Below, piece after piece: positions 1-5,228 of a stretch of 5,514 nucleotides of DNA. Source of the stretch: REEB481 sp041170785 (GTDB lineage Bacteria; Bacteroidota; Bacteroidia; NS11-12g; UBA955); NCBI GenBank assembly GCA_041170785.1, contig JBEDND010000082.1:1-5514 (forward strand). Reading direction: 5' to 3'. The translations under genes and the position numbers were made by a program. Below the pieces are notes generated by a model, which worked only from the letters and a program-made list of their open reading frames with translations, was not told the DNA's origin and searched no databases. The first letter of the stretch is position 1; every line of letters begins with the position of its first letter.

Positions 1-847
1 CGAACAGCAGAAACAGGCTCAGCATCAGCAAACCCGAAAACGGCCAAATCCATTGCAGCGGCGGAAACAGCTGTGTGTTTACCTGTTCCGACAGCGACAT
101 CCATTGATGCGGCGGAATGGCATGGAAAATGGGCCTGCGGTTAAAATGACCTGCGTGCATCCATTGTTCCAGCAGCATCCAGCCGCCCATGGCCGTGGCC
201 GGGCCTATTCCGAAGAGGAACAACATCCGCAGCATGCGCTTCCAGTCGGGAACAGCCACCAATACCAGAAAGGCAGCACTTCCTGCCATAAACGCCATGC
301 CGGCATAGCGCGTAAGGAACAGCAAACCGGCCAGCACGCCCAAGAGCAGCGGCCGGGGTTTTTTGGCTGTATCCAGACCTACACTCAGCAGCGCCAGCAG
401 CAAGGTGTTGAACAGGCCTTCACTCATCTGCCGGGAAAAGTTGAACATGCCCGGAAGCAGACAGCAAACCAGCACCAGAAGCACGCTGAGCAGGGGTGAA
501 AAGCTGCACTGACGACCGATGCGGAACAGCAGCCATACATACCCAAAAAACAGCAGTCCTTGCAGGAGCATGGCCGCTGATGAAATGTCGAGGCCGCTGA
601 GCAAAGCACAGAGTGCGAGCATGGCCGGATACAGCGGAGGCCAGTGGTTCACGAAATGACCCTGATGGTTCACCGGGCCGCGGCCCTGCATGATGTTCAG
701 CGCCACTTCCCGATACGCCACACTGTCGGGCGTGATGCCCGGTCCCATCGGCAGCAGGAAGACCAAGAACAAACCCGTGAGCAGCAAAGAAAGGGCCAGA
801 TGCAGCCGCTGCGGGGCTGAAAGACTGAAGGCGAAAACACGCTGCAC
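1..847 (-). CDS. Multi-pass membrane protein, probable GT-C fold (ArnT/PMT-like) glycosyltransferase, C-terminus cut by window edge
   Basis: Reading the minus strand from GTG at 847 gives 282 codons without a stop, running off the window at position 1. The product is strongly hydrophobic. I see membrane segments near residues 16-35, 74-87, 92-110, 117-136, 143-158, 166-178, 184-200, 207-225 and 265-282. The first loop carries GITPDSVAYREVA (Asp41) and then VNHWPPLYP (67-75). This layout, with an acidic residue after the first helix and a later basic-aromatic GLLFLTRYAG (173-183), is typical of GT-C enzymes that use lipid-linked sugars outside the inner membrane. An in-frame TAA at 857-859 limits the start. 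GTG at 847 is the only usual start that keeps the first helix; the first ATG, at 748, would remove it. The gene is divergent from the acetyltransferase, 87 bp away. The exact sugar and acceptor cannot be told. A non-enzymatic membrane protein is the alternative. Confidence 0.83.
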   Translation of the reverse strand, partial: MQRVFAFSLSAPQRLHLALSLLLTGLFLVFLLPMGPGITPDSVAYREVALNIMQGRGPVNHQGHFVNHWPPLYPAMLALCALLSGLDISSAAMLLQGLLFFGYVWLLFRIGRQCSFSPLLSVLLVLVCCLLPGMFNFSRQMSEGLFNTLLLALLSVGLDTAKKPRPLLLGVLAGLLFLTRYAGMAFMAGSAAFLVLVAVPDWKRMLRMLFLFGIGPATAMGGWMLLEQWMHAGHFNRRPIFHAIPPHQWMSLSEQVNTQLFPPLQWIWPFSGLLMLSLFLLF

Positions 848-910
848 GGACGCAATTTAAACTGGCATTCCGAGAATCGTCACCACATCATTCAATTCTG
901 CCCGGCGCTT

Positions 911-918
911 TACCTTTG
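911..918 (+). promoter_or_regulatory. Candidate Bacteroidota -7 promoter box for the acetyltransferase gene
   Basis: TACCTTTG matches the Bacteroidota -7 consensus TAnnTTTG at every fixed position. It ends 16 bases before the ATG at 935, so transcription would begin near 925 with a leader of about 10 bases. I see no good TTTG about 20 bases further upstream, so the -33 half is missing or weak. An eight-base match can arise by chance. Confidence 0.3.
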
Positions 919-934
919 GAAACCGGGCCACCAT

Positions 935-1477
935 ATGAAGACAAACCCACACAGGCAGGAGGTGCAGATTCGGGAAGTACAGCCCCATGAAATCACCCTG
1001 CTGTCGGTGCTGAGTGCGGCCACATTTTACGAAACCTTTGCAGCGCAGAACAACGAACACGACATGCGCGCCTATCTGCAGGAGGCCTTCAGCGAAGCGC
1101 GCCTTACGCAAGAACTGCAGCAGGCAGGCAGCACTTTTTATTTCGCGTGGCGGCCGGACGAACCCGAGCCATTGGGCTACCTGAAGCTCAATTCCGGCGC
1201 GGCGCAGTCGGAAGACATGGGCAACGACAGCCTGGAAATTGAGCGGTTGTACGTGCGTGGAGTGTGTCAGGGAACCGGCACCGGCGCTGCGCTGATGGAA
1301 CGGGCTTTGGAGGAAGCGGCAAAGAAGGAAAAAAGCATGGTCTGGCTGGGCGTTTGGGAGCAGAACCACAGGGCCGTGGCCTTTTACCGTCGCAACGGGT
1401 TTGAGGTGACAGGCACGCATATTTTCCAATTCGGCGAGGAGGCGCAAACGGATTGGATAATGAAACGTTCGGTATAA
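935..1477 (+). CDS. GNAT-family N-acetyltransferase, PaiA-like
   Basis: The 180-residue protein is the usual length for a single-domain GNAT enzyme, which moves an acetyl group from acetyl-CoA to an amine in the cytoplasm. The acetyl-CoA pyrophosphate-binding loop is visible as QGTGTG (112-117), after the beta-strand LEIERLYV (100-107). The C-terminal half has WLGVWEQNHRAVAFYRRNGF (137-156), the usual beta5-alpha5 region, and ends with QTDWIMKRSV. From memory, several blocks closely follow Bacillus subtilis PaiA, a spermidine/spermine acetyltransferase: ETFAAQN (33-39), AYLQEAF (46-52), AQSEDMG (90-96) and SLEIERLYV (99-107). Polyamine acetylation is therefore the best guess, but GNAT substrates are hard to predict. 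The ATG at 935 has a good -7 box just upstream. There is no visible terminator before the next gene, so the two could share a transcript despite about 105 bp between them. Confidence 0.93.
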   Translation: MKTNPHRQEVQIREVQPHEITLLSVLSAATFYETFAAQNNEHDMRAYLQEAFSEARLTQELQQAGSTFYFAWRPDEPEPLGYLKLNSGAAQSEDMGNDSLEIERLYVRGVCQGTGTGAALMERALEEAAKKEKSMVWLGVWEQNHRAVAFYRRNGFEVTGTHIFQFGEEAQTDWIMKRSV

Positions 1478-1582
1478 ATCCTGGTACTTTCTTCAATCTG
1501 TCAACCTTGATATTTCAAAGGCTTGGGTGCTTTTCTGGTGGAATTTTGCACCGGGATTCAACTTAAAACAAGAACAGAAACT

Positions 1583-2374
1583 ATGTGCGAACTACTCGGA
1601 TTTCACTTCAACAAGCCGGTACGACCCAATTTGTCGTTTGGCAACTTCAGGCAGCACGCCGACCACCACAAGCACGGCTGGGGCATGGCCTGGTACCCGG
1701 ATGCGGCGCAGCGGGATTTTACGGCGCAGGTCATTAAAACCTCCGCATCGGCCATGCGCGATGCACTGGCGGCATTTTTGGCGCAGGAACAGGTGGTACA
1801 GGGCGCCAACATCATCGCCCACATCCGCTACATGACGCATGGCGATGTTACCCATGCCAATACCCATCCTTTTGCACGGAATTACCGCAAGCGGGAACTG
1901 GTTTTTGCCCACAACGGCGTGCTGGAAAACGAGCACCTGAGCTTCACCGGAAAAGCATATGCGCCGATGGGGAAAACCGATTCGGAGCGCGCGTTTTGTC
2001 ACCTGCTGAACTCCATGAAGGCCGAGGGCCTCAGAACCGACAAGCCGGAACATTATGCGGCTCTGGAAGCATTGCTCAAGGCCTTGAACAATGACGGCAA
2101 AATGAACCTCCTGTTCAGCGACGGTACGCGCCTGTTTGCCTGGCATACCCAAACCCGAACGCAGTCCCTGTATTTCACCCGCCGCATCGCGCCCTTCGGG
2201 CAGATTTATTATAAAGACGACGGCATCACGGTGAACCTCGAGGAACAGAAAGACCCGGATTTAAAGGGTTATATCATCGCCACACAAGCGCTTACCGAAG
2301 CAGAACACTGGCAGCCTCTGGAAAAAGGAAGACTGCATGTGTTTGAAGGTGGCGACTGCATCTTCGGGATGTAA
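1583..2374 (+). CDS. Class II glutamine amidotransferase, YafJ/GATase_4 type
   Basis: Class II amidotransferases use an N-terminal cysteine, exposed by removal of Met1, to release ammonia from glutamine. The frame is open from 1523, but I choose ATG 1583 because it places Cys2 in MCELLGF as the nucleophile. The earlier start would bury it behind 20 residues. The 263-residue product has the family motifs in order: HHKHGWGMAWYPD (28-40), AHIRYMTHG (79-87) with Arg82, NTHPF (93-97), AHNGVLEN (109-116) of the glutamine pocket and oxyanion hole, TDSERAF (132-138), NLLFSDG (175-181), and ATQALT (233-238) followed by W243. No synthase domain is attached, so it is a stand-alone protein like E. coli YafJ, whose role is poorly known. 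Peptidase-like or ergothioneine-type relatives (EgtC) are alternatives, but no ergothioneine genes are nearby. A strong terminator follows 16 bases after the stop codon. Confidence 0.95.
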   Translation: MCELLGFHFNKPVRPNLSFGNFRQHADHHKHGWGMAWYPDAAQRDFTAQVIKTSASAMRDALAAFLAQEQVVQGANIIAHIRYMTHGDVTHANTHPFARNYRKRELVFAHNGVLENEHLSFTGKAYAPMGKTDSERAFCHLLNSMKAEGLRTDKPEHYAALEALLKALNNDGKMNLLFSDGTRLFAWHTQTRTQSLYFTRRIAPFGQIYYKDDGITVNLEEQKDPDLKGYIIATQALTEAEHWQPLEKGRLHVFEGGDCIFGM

Positions 2375-2390
2375 TCGCGACCGTTCCGCC

Positions 2391-2436
2391 GGCTTGCTGT
2401 TGGGCAACGGTTGCGTGGCAGCAAGCCTTCTTTTTT
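2391..2436 (+). terminator. Intrinsic terminator after the amidotransferase gene
   Basis: GGCTTGCTG (2391-2399) pairs perfectly with CAGCAAGCC (2419-2427), a 9-bp GC-rich stem. The 19-base loop can form a small inner hairpin (GCAA/TTGC). A T-rich tract, TTCTTTTTT, follows at 2428-2436. It begins 16 bases after the TAA and separates this gene from the one at 2541. Confidence 0.9.
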
Positions 2437-2462
2437 AATGCAGCGGCGTATAAAAAAAATCA

Positions 2463-2505
2463 GATGACCTGCGTGCGTCATCCCTTCGATATTGTATTTT
2501 ATTTG
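2463..2505 (+). promoter_or_regulatory. Candidate promoter region with operator-like inverted repeat upstream of the 413-residue protein
   Basis: GATGAC (2463-2468) and GTCATC (2477-2482) form a perfect 6-bp inverted repeat with an 8-base spacer. A weak -7-like box, TTTATTTG (2498-2505, one mismatch to TAnnTTTG), lies 36 bases before the ATG at 2541. The right arm sits where a -33 box would be expected, so a bound protein could block transcription. On the minus strand the same hairpin is followed by a run of eight T, so it could instead be a weak reverse terminator, although no minus-strand gene to its right would need one. Confidence 0.25.
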
Positions 2506-2540
2506 TGGATCACCTGAGTCATTAAATTTATCATTACAAC

Positions 2541-3782
2541 ATGTTCCAACGCATCACCAACAGACTTTCTTTTTTCTTCCCCAGAAATGCATTTGTGTAC
2601 CTGGATTCCCGGTTGCGCATGCATGAGTTGTTGCATGCAGATTTTCATAAAGAGTTAGGTGCTGCACTGAAAGCGAAGGACATGCAATTGGCATTTCCGC
2701 CGAATTTGCGGGTGAATCCCGACGTAGCCGCAGATGCGGTCACCTATTGGGAGTACCATTTTCCGGGCCTGCGCAGCCTGCATCCACGGAAACAACGCCT
2801 CCTGTTCCATCAGATTGTTTTGGGTTTCGACCTGGGAATGGCGGCCATGCTGATGGCGCGCAAGCTTGGACTGGACCCGGAGCAAAATCACCTGTTGTTC
2901 TTTGACCAACAGGGCCGCACCTGGCACCACGGGAATCTGCGCGACCTGGAAGCGGCGATCGCCCTGATGCAGCACATCAGCCAGGGACTGGTGCCGATGC
3001 CCTGGTTGGACGAGGCGACGGAAGATGTTCCTTTTCAGGTTCAGGAACCCGATGGCGTATTTCGTCAGGTTTTGCATTCCATGCCTCCGCCCGATTTGGC
3101 GCAGGCCGCTGTAGATGATTCGGATGAGTTCGTGTACAACGACCGCCTGCTGGAAACCCTGGAAGGCGGCATGCGCCGTTTCCTGCAAGAGCAGGAACAA
3201 ATTGAGCAACAGGAACTGAGGAGCGACCCGGACGTGCTGCGCACCCTGGAAGCCATCAGAAATACCGAAACGGAATTGGGCTTCTTCAAAATCATGGCCA
3301 GGATGCTCACCAAGGGCGGACTGACCCGCGGCCAGCAAGAAGATGTCAACTCGACGTTGGCGCATTACGCCGCGCCGGAATACGGCCCCTATTGGAACAT
3401 AGAGTTGCAGCAGTACAGGTTGAGCGTGCATTTCCCCGAATTGTGGATTAGTGTGAAGCTGCAGCCGCTGCAATACGCCACGTATCAGCTGTTTCTGTCG
3501 CATCCCGAGGGCATACGCCTGAAGGAACGACACCGCTACAAAGACGAACTGTATGCCCATTACCGGGCGGTAAAAGGCACCGACCAGCCGGGCTTGCTGC
3601 GCGACCAGGTGGACAAGCTGATGGATCCGCGCAACGACGACGCCATGAATCAATGCCTGTCGAACATCAAGAAACGTTTTCTTGCGCTGATGGGCGATGA
3701 TGTGGCTGCGCCGTACATCATCCGCCGGGAACACCGCAACGCACCGCACCGCATCGCCTGCGCGGAAGTGTACCGTCCCTGA
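2541..3782 (+). CDS. Conserved hypothetical protein with C-terminal winged-helix-like domain
   Basis: The ATG at 2541 opens a 413-residue frame with no signal peptide or convincing membrane segment, so it is probably cytoplasmic. The N-terminal part (about 1-155) is mostly helical with many Leu and His residues. A charged, Gln/Glu-rich stretch, RRFLQEQEQIEQQELR (212-227), looks like a coiled coil. The C-terminal part (about 300-413) has ISVKLQPLQYATYQLFLSHP (303-322), EGI, then MDPRN (361-365), QCLSNIKKRFLALMGDDVA (371-389) and PYIIRRE (391-397). The order helix, HPEGI turn, helix with SxIKK, then a beta-hairpin resembles an OmpR-type winged helix. I remember the same HPEGI pattern in many unnamed Bacteroidota proteins. 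DNA binding is an inference only: no catalytic motif or named family is recognised. The gene stands alone, with a terminator before it and a repeat-rich gap after it. The inverted repeat at 2463-2482 would suit autoregulation. Confidence 0.9.
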   Translation: MFQRITNRLSFFFPRNAFVYLDSRLRMHELLHADFHKELGAALKAKDMQLAFPPNLRVNPDVAADAVTYWEYHFPGLRSLHPRKQRLLFHQIVLGFDLGMAAMLMARKLGLDPEQNHLLFFDQQGRTWHHGNLRDLEAAIALMQHISQGLVPMPWLDEATEDVPFQVQEPDGVFRQVLHSMPPPDLAQAAVDDSDEFVYNDRLLETLEGGMRRFLQEQEQIEQQELRSDPDVLRTLEAIRNTETELGFFKIMARMLTKGGLTRGQQEDVNSTLAHYAAPEYGPYWNIELQQYRLSVHFPELWISVKLQPLQYATYQLFLSHPEGIRLKERHRYKDELYAHYRAVKGTDQPGLLRDQVDKLMDPRNDDAMNQCLSNIKKRFLALMGDDVAAPYIIRREHRNAPHRIACAEVYRP

Positions 3783-3802
3783 ACTTAAATAGCGCGGTCG
3801 CT

Positions 3803-3841
3803 GAGCAGCTTGCCCCGCAAGCGCAGTGATGCGGGGGAGTC
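3803..3841 (+). repeat. CCCCGC hairpin element, copy 1 (direct)
   Basis: This 39-bp element begins GAGCAGCTTGCCCC and ends GGGGGAGTC. It matches the copy at 4272-4310 in 35 of 39 bases. CCCCGCA (3813-3819) pairs with TGCGGGG (3830-3836) around a 10-base loop. An outer stem, AGCAGC (3804-3809) with GCTGCT (3847-3852), could enclose it. GGTCGCTGAGC precedes and GTCGAAGCG follows. These look like the two halves of a widespread bacterial intergenic repeat (GGTCGCTGAGC..GTCGAAGCG) split by this element, but that comparison is from memory. It begins 20 bases after the stop codon of the 413-residue protein. It has no T-run, so it is not a classic terminator. Confidence 0.75.
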
Positions 3842-3987
3842 GAAGCGCTGCTGGGAAGCCACGTTACAGAAACGAAGCCACATTAAAGTAACCAGAACCT
3901 TACGCAACCCTGTTTGTAACTTCAGAATCATGGTTGTATTAGTGATTCATGCAAATCATAAAATCAACCTGCAATCACCTTTTCTCT

Positions 3988-4027
3988 CTTACTTTTTCCT
4001 TGATGAAAAAGTAAGCAAAAAATCAAG
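3988..4027 (+). repeat. Perfect 11-bp hairpin with a loop complementary to downstream sequence
   Basis: CTTACTTTTTC (3988-3998) pairs perfectly with GAAAAAGTAAG (4005-4015). The six-base loop CTTGAT (3999-4004) is exactly complementary to ATCAAG (4022-4027), which lies six bases past the stem. The RNA could therefore form an H-type pseudoknot or swap between two hairpins. I recall very similar sequence as a dispersed intergenic repeat in Bacteroidota, where it gives rise to false ORFs reading DEKVSKKS, as it does here. Function is unknown. Confidence 0.7.
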
Positions 4028-4032
4028 GCTGC

Positions 4033-4185
4033 AAATGATGAAAGGCGCACACTTGCCATCAGCCGAATGCCTGCGGCGATCTCCTCGCAGGCTCGGAGCT
4101 TCCTCCCCGCATCACTACGCTATGCTCCGTTTGCGGGGCAGGTTATTTAGCGGCTTCTTGCGGCGTTTAACGCCTCCCATCATTT
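4033..4185. repeat. 153-bp unit bounded by imperfect 15-bp inverted repeats
   Basis: The left end, 4033-4047 (AAATGATGAAAGGCG), matches the reverse complement of the right end, 4171-4185, in 13 of 15 bases, with the outer eight perfect. Inside are GCCTGC/GCAGGC (4069-4074 with 4087-4092), an inverted CCCCGC element, and the palindrome GGCGTTTAACGCC (4162-4174), which overlaps the right end. Such ends suit a small non-autonomous element or a large cruciform or RNA hairpin. There is no transposase and I see no clear target-site duplication. Confidence 0.5.
4104..4140 (-). repeat. CCCCGC hairpin element, inverted and expanded copy
   Basis: CCCCGCATCACTACGCT followed later by TTGCGGGGCA is the reverse complement of the core of the 3803-3841 element, with about nine extra bases (ATGCTCCGT) in the loop. 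The 7-bp stem CCCCGCA (4105-4111) with TGCGGGG (4132-4138) is kept, while the outer arms differ. It lies inside the 153-bp inverted-repeat unit. Confidence 0.65.
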
Positions 4186-4232
4186 GAGGCCGACCCTTTT
4201 GCTGTGGATTACTCGATTGTATGACCTCAAAT
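4182..4232. repeat. Inverted repeat ATTTGAGG / CCTCAAAT
   Basis: ATTTGAGG (4182-4189) and CCTCAAAT (4225-4232) are perfect 8-bp complements with a 35-base spacer. The left arm overlaps the right end of the 153-bp unit. It may be a further nested end of the same repeat or may be chance. Confidence 0.35.
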
Positions 4233-4271
4233 CTAAAGTGATGTAAGAACTAACATGGTGCTGAAAGTTCC

Positions 4272-4310
4272 GAGCAGCTTGCCCCGCACGCGAAGTGATG
4301 TGGGGAAGTC
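4272..4310 (+). repeat. CCCCGC hairpin element, copy 2 (direct)
   Basis: This copy matches 3803-3841 in 35 of 39 bases. The stem is preserved as CCCCGCA (4282-4288) with TGTGGGG (4299-4305): the one change inside the stem turns a G-C pair into G-U. The flanking GGTCGCT/GTCGAAGCG halves of copy 1 are absent here, which places the edges of the element near GAGC and AGTC. Confidence 0.75.
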
Positions 4311-4374
4311 CCATTCCGCCATGCGCCGGAATTTAAAGAGCGGGGACGCAACTTCCGTACATGAGCAAATCCCC

Positions 4375-4564
4375 GACCCCGCAGGGGTCAAATCTTCCAC
4401 AAATTCCTACTCATTCCGCGCCCCGACGCCTTGGGGTCGCATCTACTTCCGCCGCCGAATTCCTCGCCATCAAGCCCTCTTTTGTTGAAACATGATCAAC
4501 CAAACGTTAAACAACAGCCATTTAAATAAGGGCAGTTATACCCAAAATACATGGCTTATCCGCA
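4375..4564 (+). repeat. 190-bp direct repeat, left copy
   Basis: This stretch matches 5229-5418 over its whole length with only small gaps, at an offset of 854 bp. It opens with the hairpin GACCCC-gca-GGGGTC (4375-4389). A second hairpin, 4424-4439, has one G-G mismatch that its partner lacks. The final 81 bases (4484-4564) differ from the other copy at a single position. They include TTAAACAACAGCCATTTAAA and end at CTTATCCGCA. Similarity stops abruptly after 4564. Upstream, a 19-base block (4314-4332) also matches near the second copy. No coding capacity is apparent. Confidence 0.9.
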
Positions 4565-4660
4565 TGTATTCTAAAAAATCCAAATCGTAACTTCTCAAAC
4601 CCCAAGATGAACTTTGTCTTCGGTTGGTTCTAAAATTAGCGACAGAAAGTGGACATCGAA

Positions 4661-4695
4661 GATGTTGAACATCTCCCCCGCATGTATTAATATTG
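4661..4695 (+). promoter_or_regulatory. Candidate promoter with overlapping palindrome for the small gene at 4731
   Basis: GTTG (4664-4667) and TAATATTG (4688-4695) fit the Bacteroidota -33 TTTG and -7 TAnnTTTG boxes with one mismatch each, spaced 20 bases apart. Transcription would start near 4702, about 29 bases before the ATG. The -33 box lies inside a perfect palindrome, GATGTTGAACATC (4661-4673), which is operator-like. Both calls rest on short matches. Confidence 0.35.
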
Positions 4696-4730
4696 AGTGG
4701 AACAAAAACTATAGTCTAAAGAAGTACATT

Positions 4731-4946
4731 ATGGAACGTAAAGTATCGGTAAAAACATCCTCGGGAACAAAACTGTACAAGGTTTCTGACAGCAGTGGGA
4801 CATACTATTGCAAGAGATACAATGATTCCCGTCTATTCGGAGGTTGGGATGACATCGGCAAGGCCAGAAATTTGGATGATGCTTTGGCGATCATCAAATC
4901 ACATGCGGGGAAATACGGAAGCGTGCGCAGCGTAGATATTGAATAA
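4731..4946 (+). CDS. Small hypothetical protein, 71 residues
   Basis: I do not recognise this protein. From ATG 4731 it reads 71 residues, with no membrane segment or signal peptide. Its first half looks like paired beta-strands (KVSVKTSSGTKLYKVSD, then GTYYCKRYN). The middle has RLFGGWDDIGKARNLDDAL (34-52), and LDDALAIIKSHAGKYG (48-63) should form a helix. The fold may be a small beta-beta-alpha type, but no function follows. The frame is open from an ATG at 4614, but the extra 39 residues run through the candidate promoter and look non-coding, so I prefer 4731. Codons are more AT-rich than in the genes to the left, which suggests later arrival or weak selection. The gene lies between two 190-bp direct repeats. 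Its neighbours give no hint of role. Confidence 0.55.
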   Translation: MERKVSVKTSSGTKLYKVSDSSGTYYCKRYNDSRLFGGWDDIGKARNLDDALAIIKSHAGKYGSVRSVDIE

Positions 4947-5030
4947 AACCTATGATACGTACAAATGTGTGCATTATTGAAGTCTGCCGATCATCGCATC
5001 ACATGAACATTCAATGATGGTGTTATGCAG

Positions 5031-5060
5031 CCTGCATCAGCTCCGGAGGCTTCATGCAGG
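5031..5060. repeat. Hairpin CCTGCAT / ATGCAGG with palindromic loop
   Basis: CCTGCAT (5031-5037) pairs perfectly with ATGCAGG (5054-5060). The 16-base loop contains the self-complementary CTCCGGAG (5041-5048). It overlaps the stop codon of the possible minus-strand remnant. No T-run follows on either strand. Confidence 0.45.
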
Positions 5061-5221
5061 ATCTTGAGAAGGCGCATACATCCGGAACGCATAGGAGTTT
5101 CCCTGTTGGCTGAAACGCAGGGTGCTGCCCAGCAGCGGTGAATCCACACGGACGATGGTTCCGTCATGCGCCGGAATCTGACGCGAGGGAACGCTTCATT
5201 CTCAAAATAGAACGTCTTCAT
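5052..5221 (-). pseudogene. Possible decayed minus-strand reading frame with a frameshift
   Basis: A minus-strand frame with TGA at 5052-5054 and open back to 5195 gives 47 residues that look protein-like: IPAHDGTIVRVDSPLLGSTL, then FSQQGNSYAFRMYAPSQDPA. An upstream stop (5196-5198) closes it, but another frame starts with ATG 5221 (MKTFYFENEA). Adding one base near 5196 would join them into about 56 residues. This suggests a small gene broken by a single-base deletion. Against this, 5159-5177 matches 4314-4332 in 18 of 19 bases, so part of the frame is shared repeat sequence, and no family is recognised. The track-length frame 4991-5221 is the unshifted alternative and looks less natural after residue 16. 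Confidence 0.25.
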
Positions 5222-5228
5222 CTCCCTT

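Larger units (their letters stand above)
3783..4374. other. Gene-poor intergenic region made largely of short palindromic repeats
   Basis: No convincing gene is seen between the 413-residue protein and the first 190-bp repeat. Two plus-strand frames are open (3810-4187 and 4255-4488). Their translations run straight through hairpins and repeats, are rich in Arg, Ser and Pro, and show no domain, so I treat them as spurious. The region holds the three CCCCGC elements, the 11-bp hairpin and the inverted-repeat-bounded unit listed separately. It also holds a 12-base near-repeat, GAAGCCACRTTA (3855-3866 and 3874-3885), about which nothing more can be said. Confidence 0.7.

Noticed and set aside
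53..499. Plus-strand frame of 148 codons rich in Gln and His
   Set aside because: It is the antisense shadow of the membrane glycosyltransferase; the Gln/His richness comes from complementary Leu/Met codons.
857..1447. Minus-strand frame of 196 codons opposite the acetyltransferase
   Set aside because: It is antisense to a clearly conserved GNAT gene and its product has no domain.
1523..1582. Upstream extension of the amidotransferase
   Set aside because: It would place 20 residues before the catalytic Cys2, which must be N-terminal in this family.
2655..3749. Long minus-strand open frame of 364 codons
   Set aside because: It is entirely antisense to the 413-residue gene, whose codon pattern leaves the opposite frame open. 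Its product has no recognisable domain.
3810..4187. Plus-strand open frame of 125 codons
   Set aside because: It reads through the CCCCGC element, the 11-bp hairpin and the inverted-repeat unit. The product lacks any domain and resembles repeat-derived false ORFs (DEKVSKKS).
4255..4488. Plus-strand open frame of 77 codons
   Set aside because: It overlaps the second CCCCGC element and the 190-bp repeat. The Pro/Arg/Ser-rich product shows no protein-like pattern.
4595..4672. Minus-strand 25-residue frame (MFNIFDVHFLSLILEPTEDK..)
   Set aside because: It looks faintly protein-like, but is very short, overlaps the candidate promoter on the other strand and matches nothing known to me.
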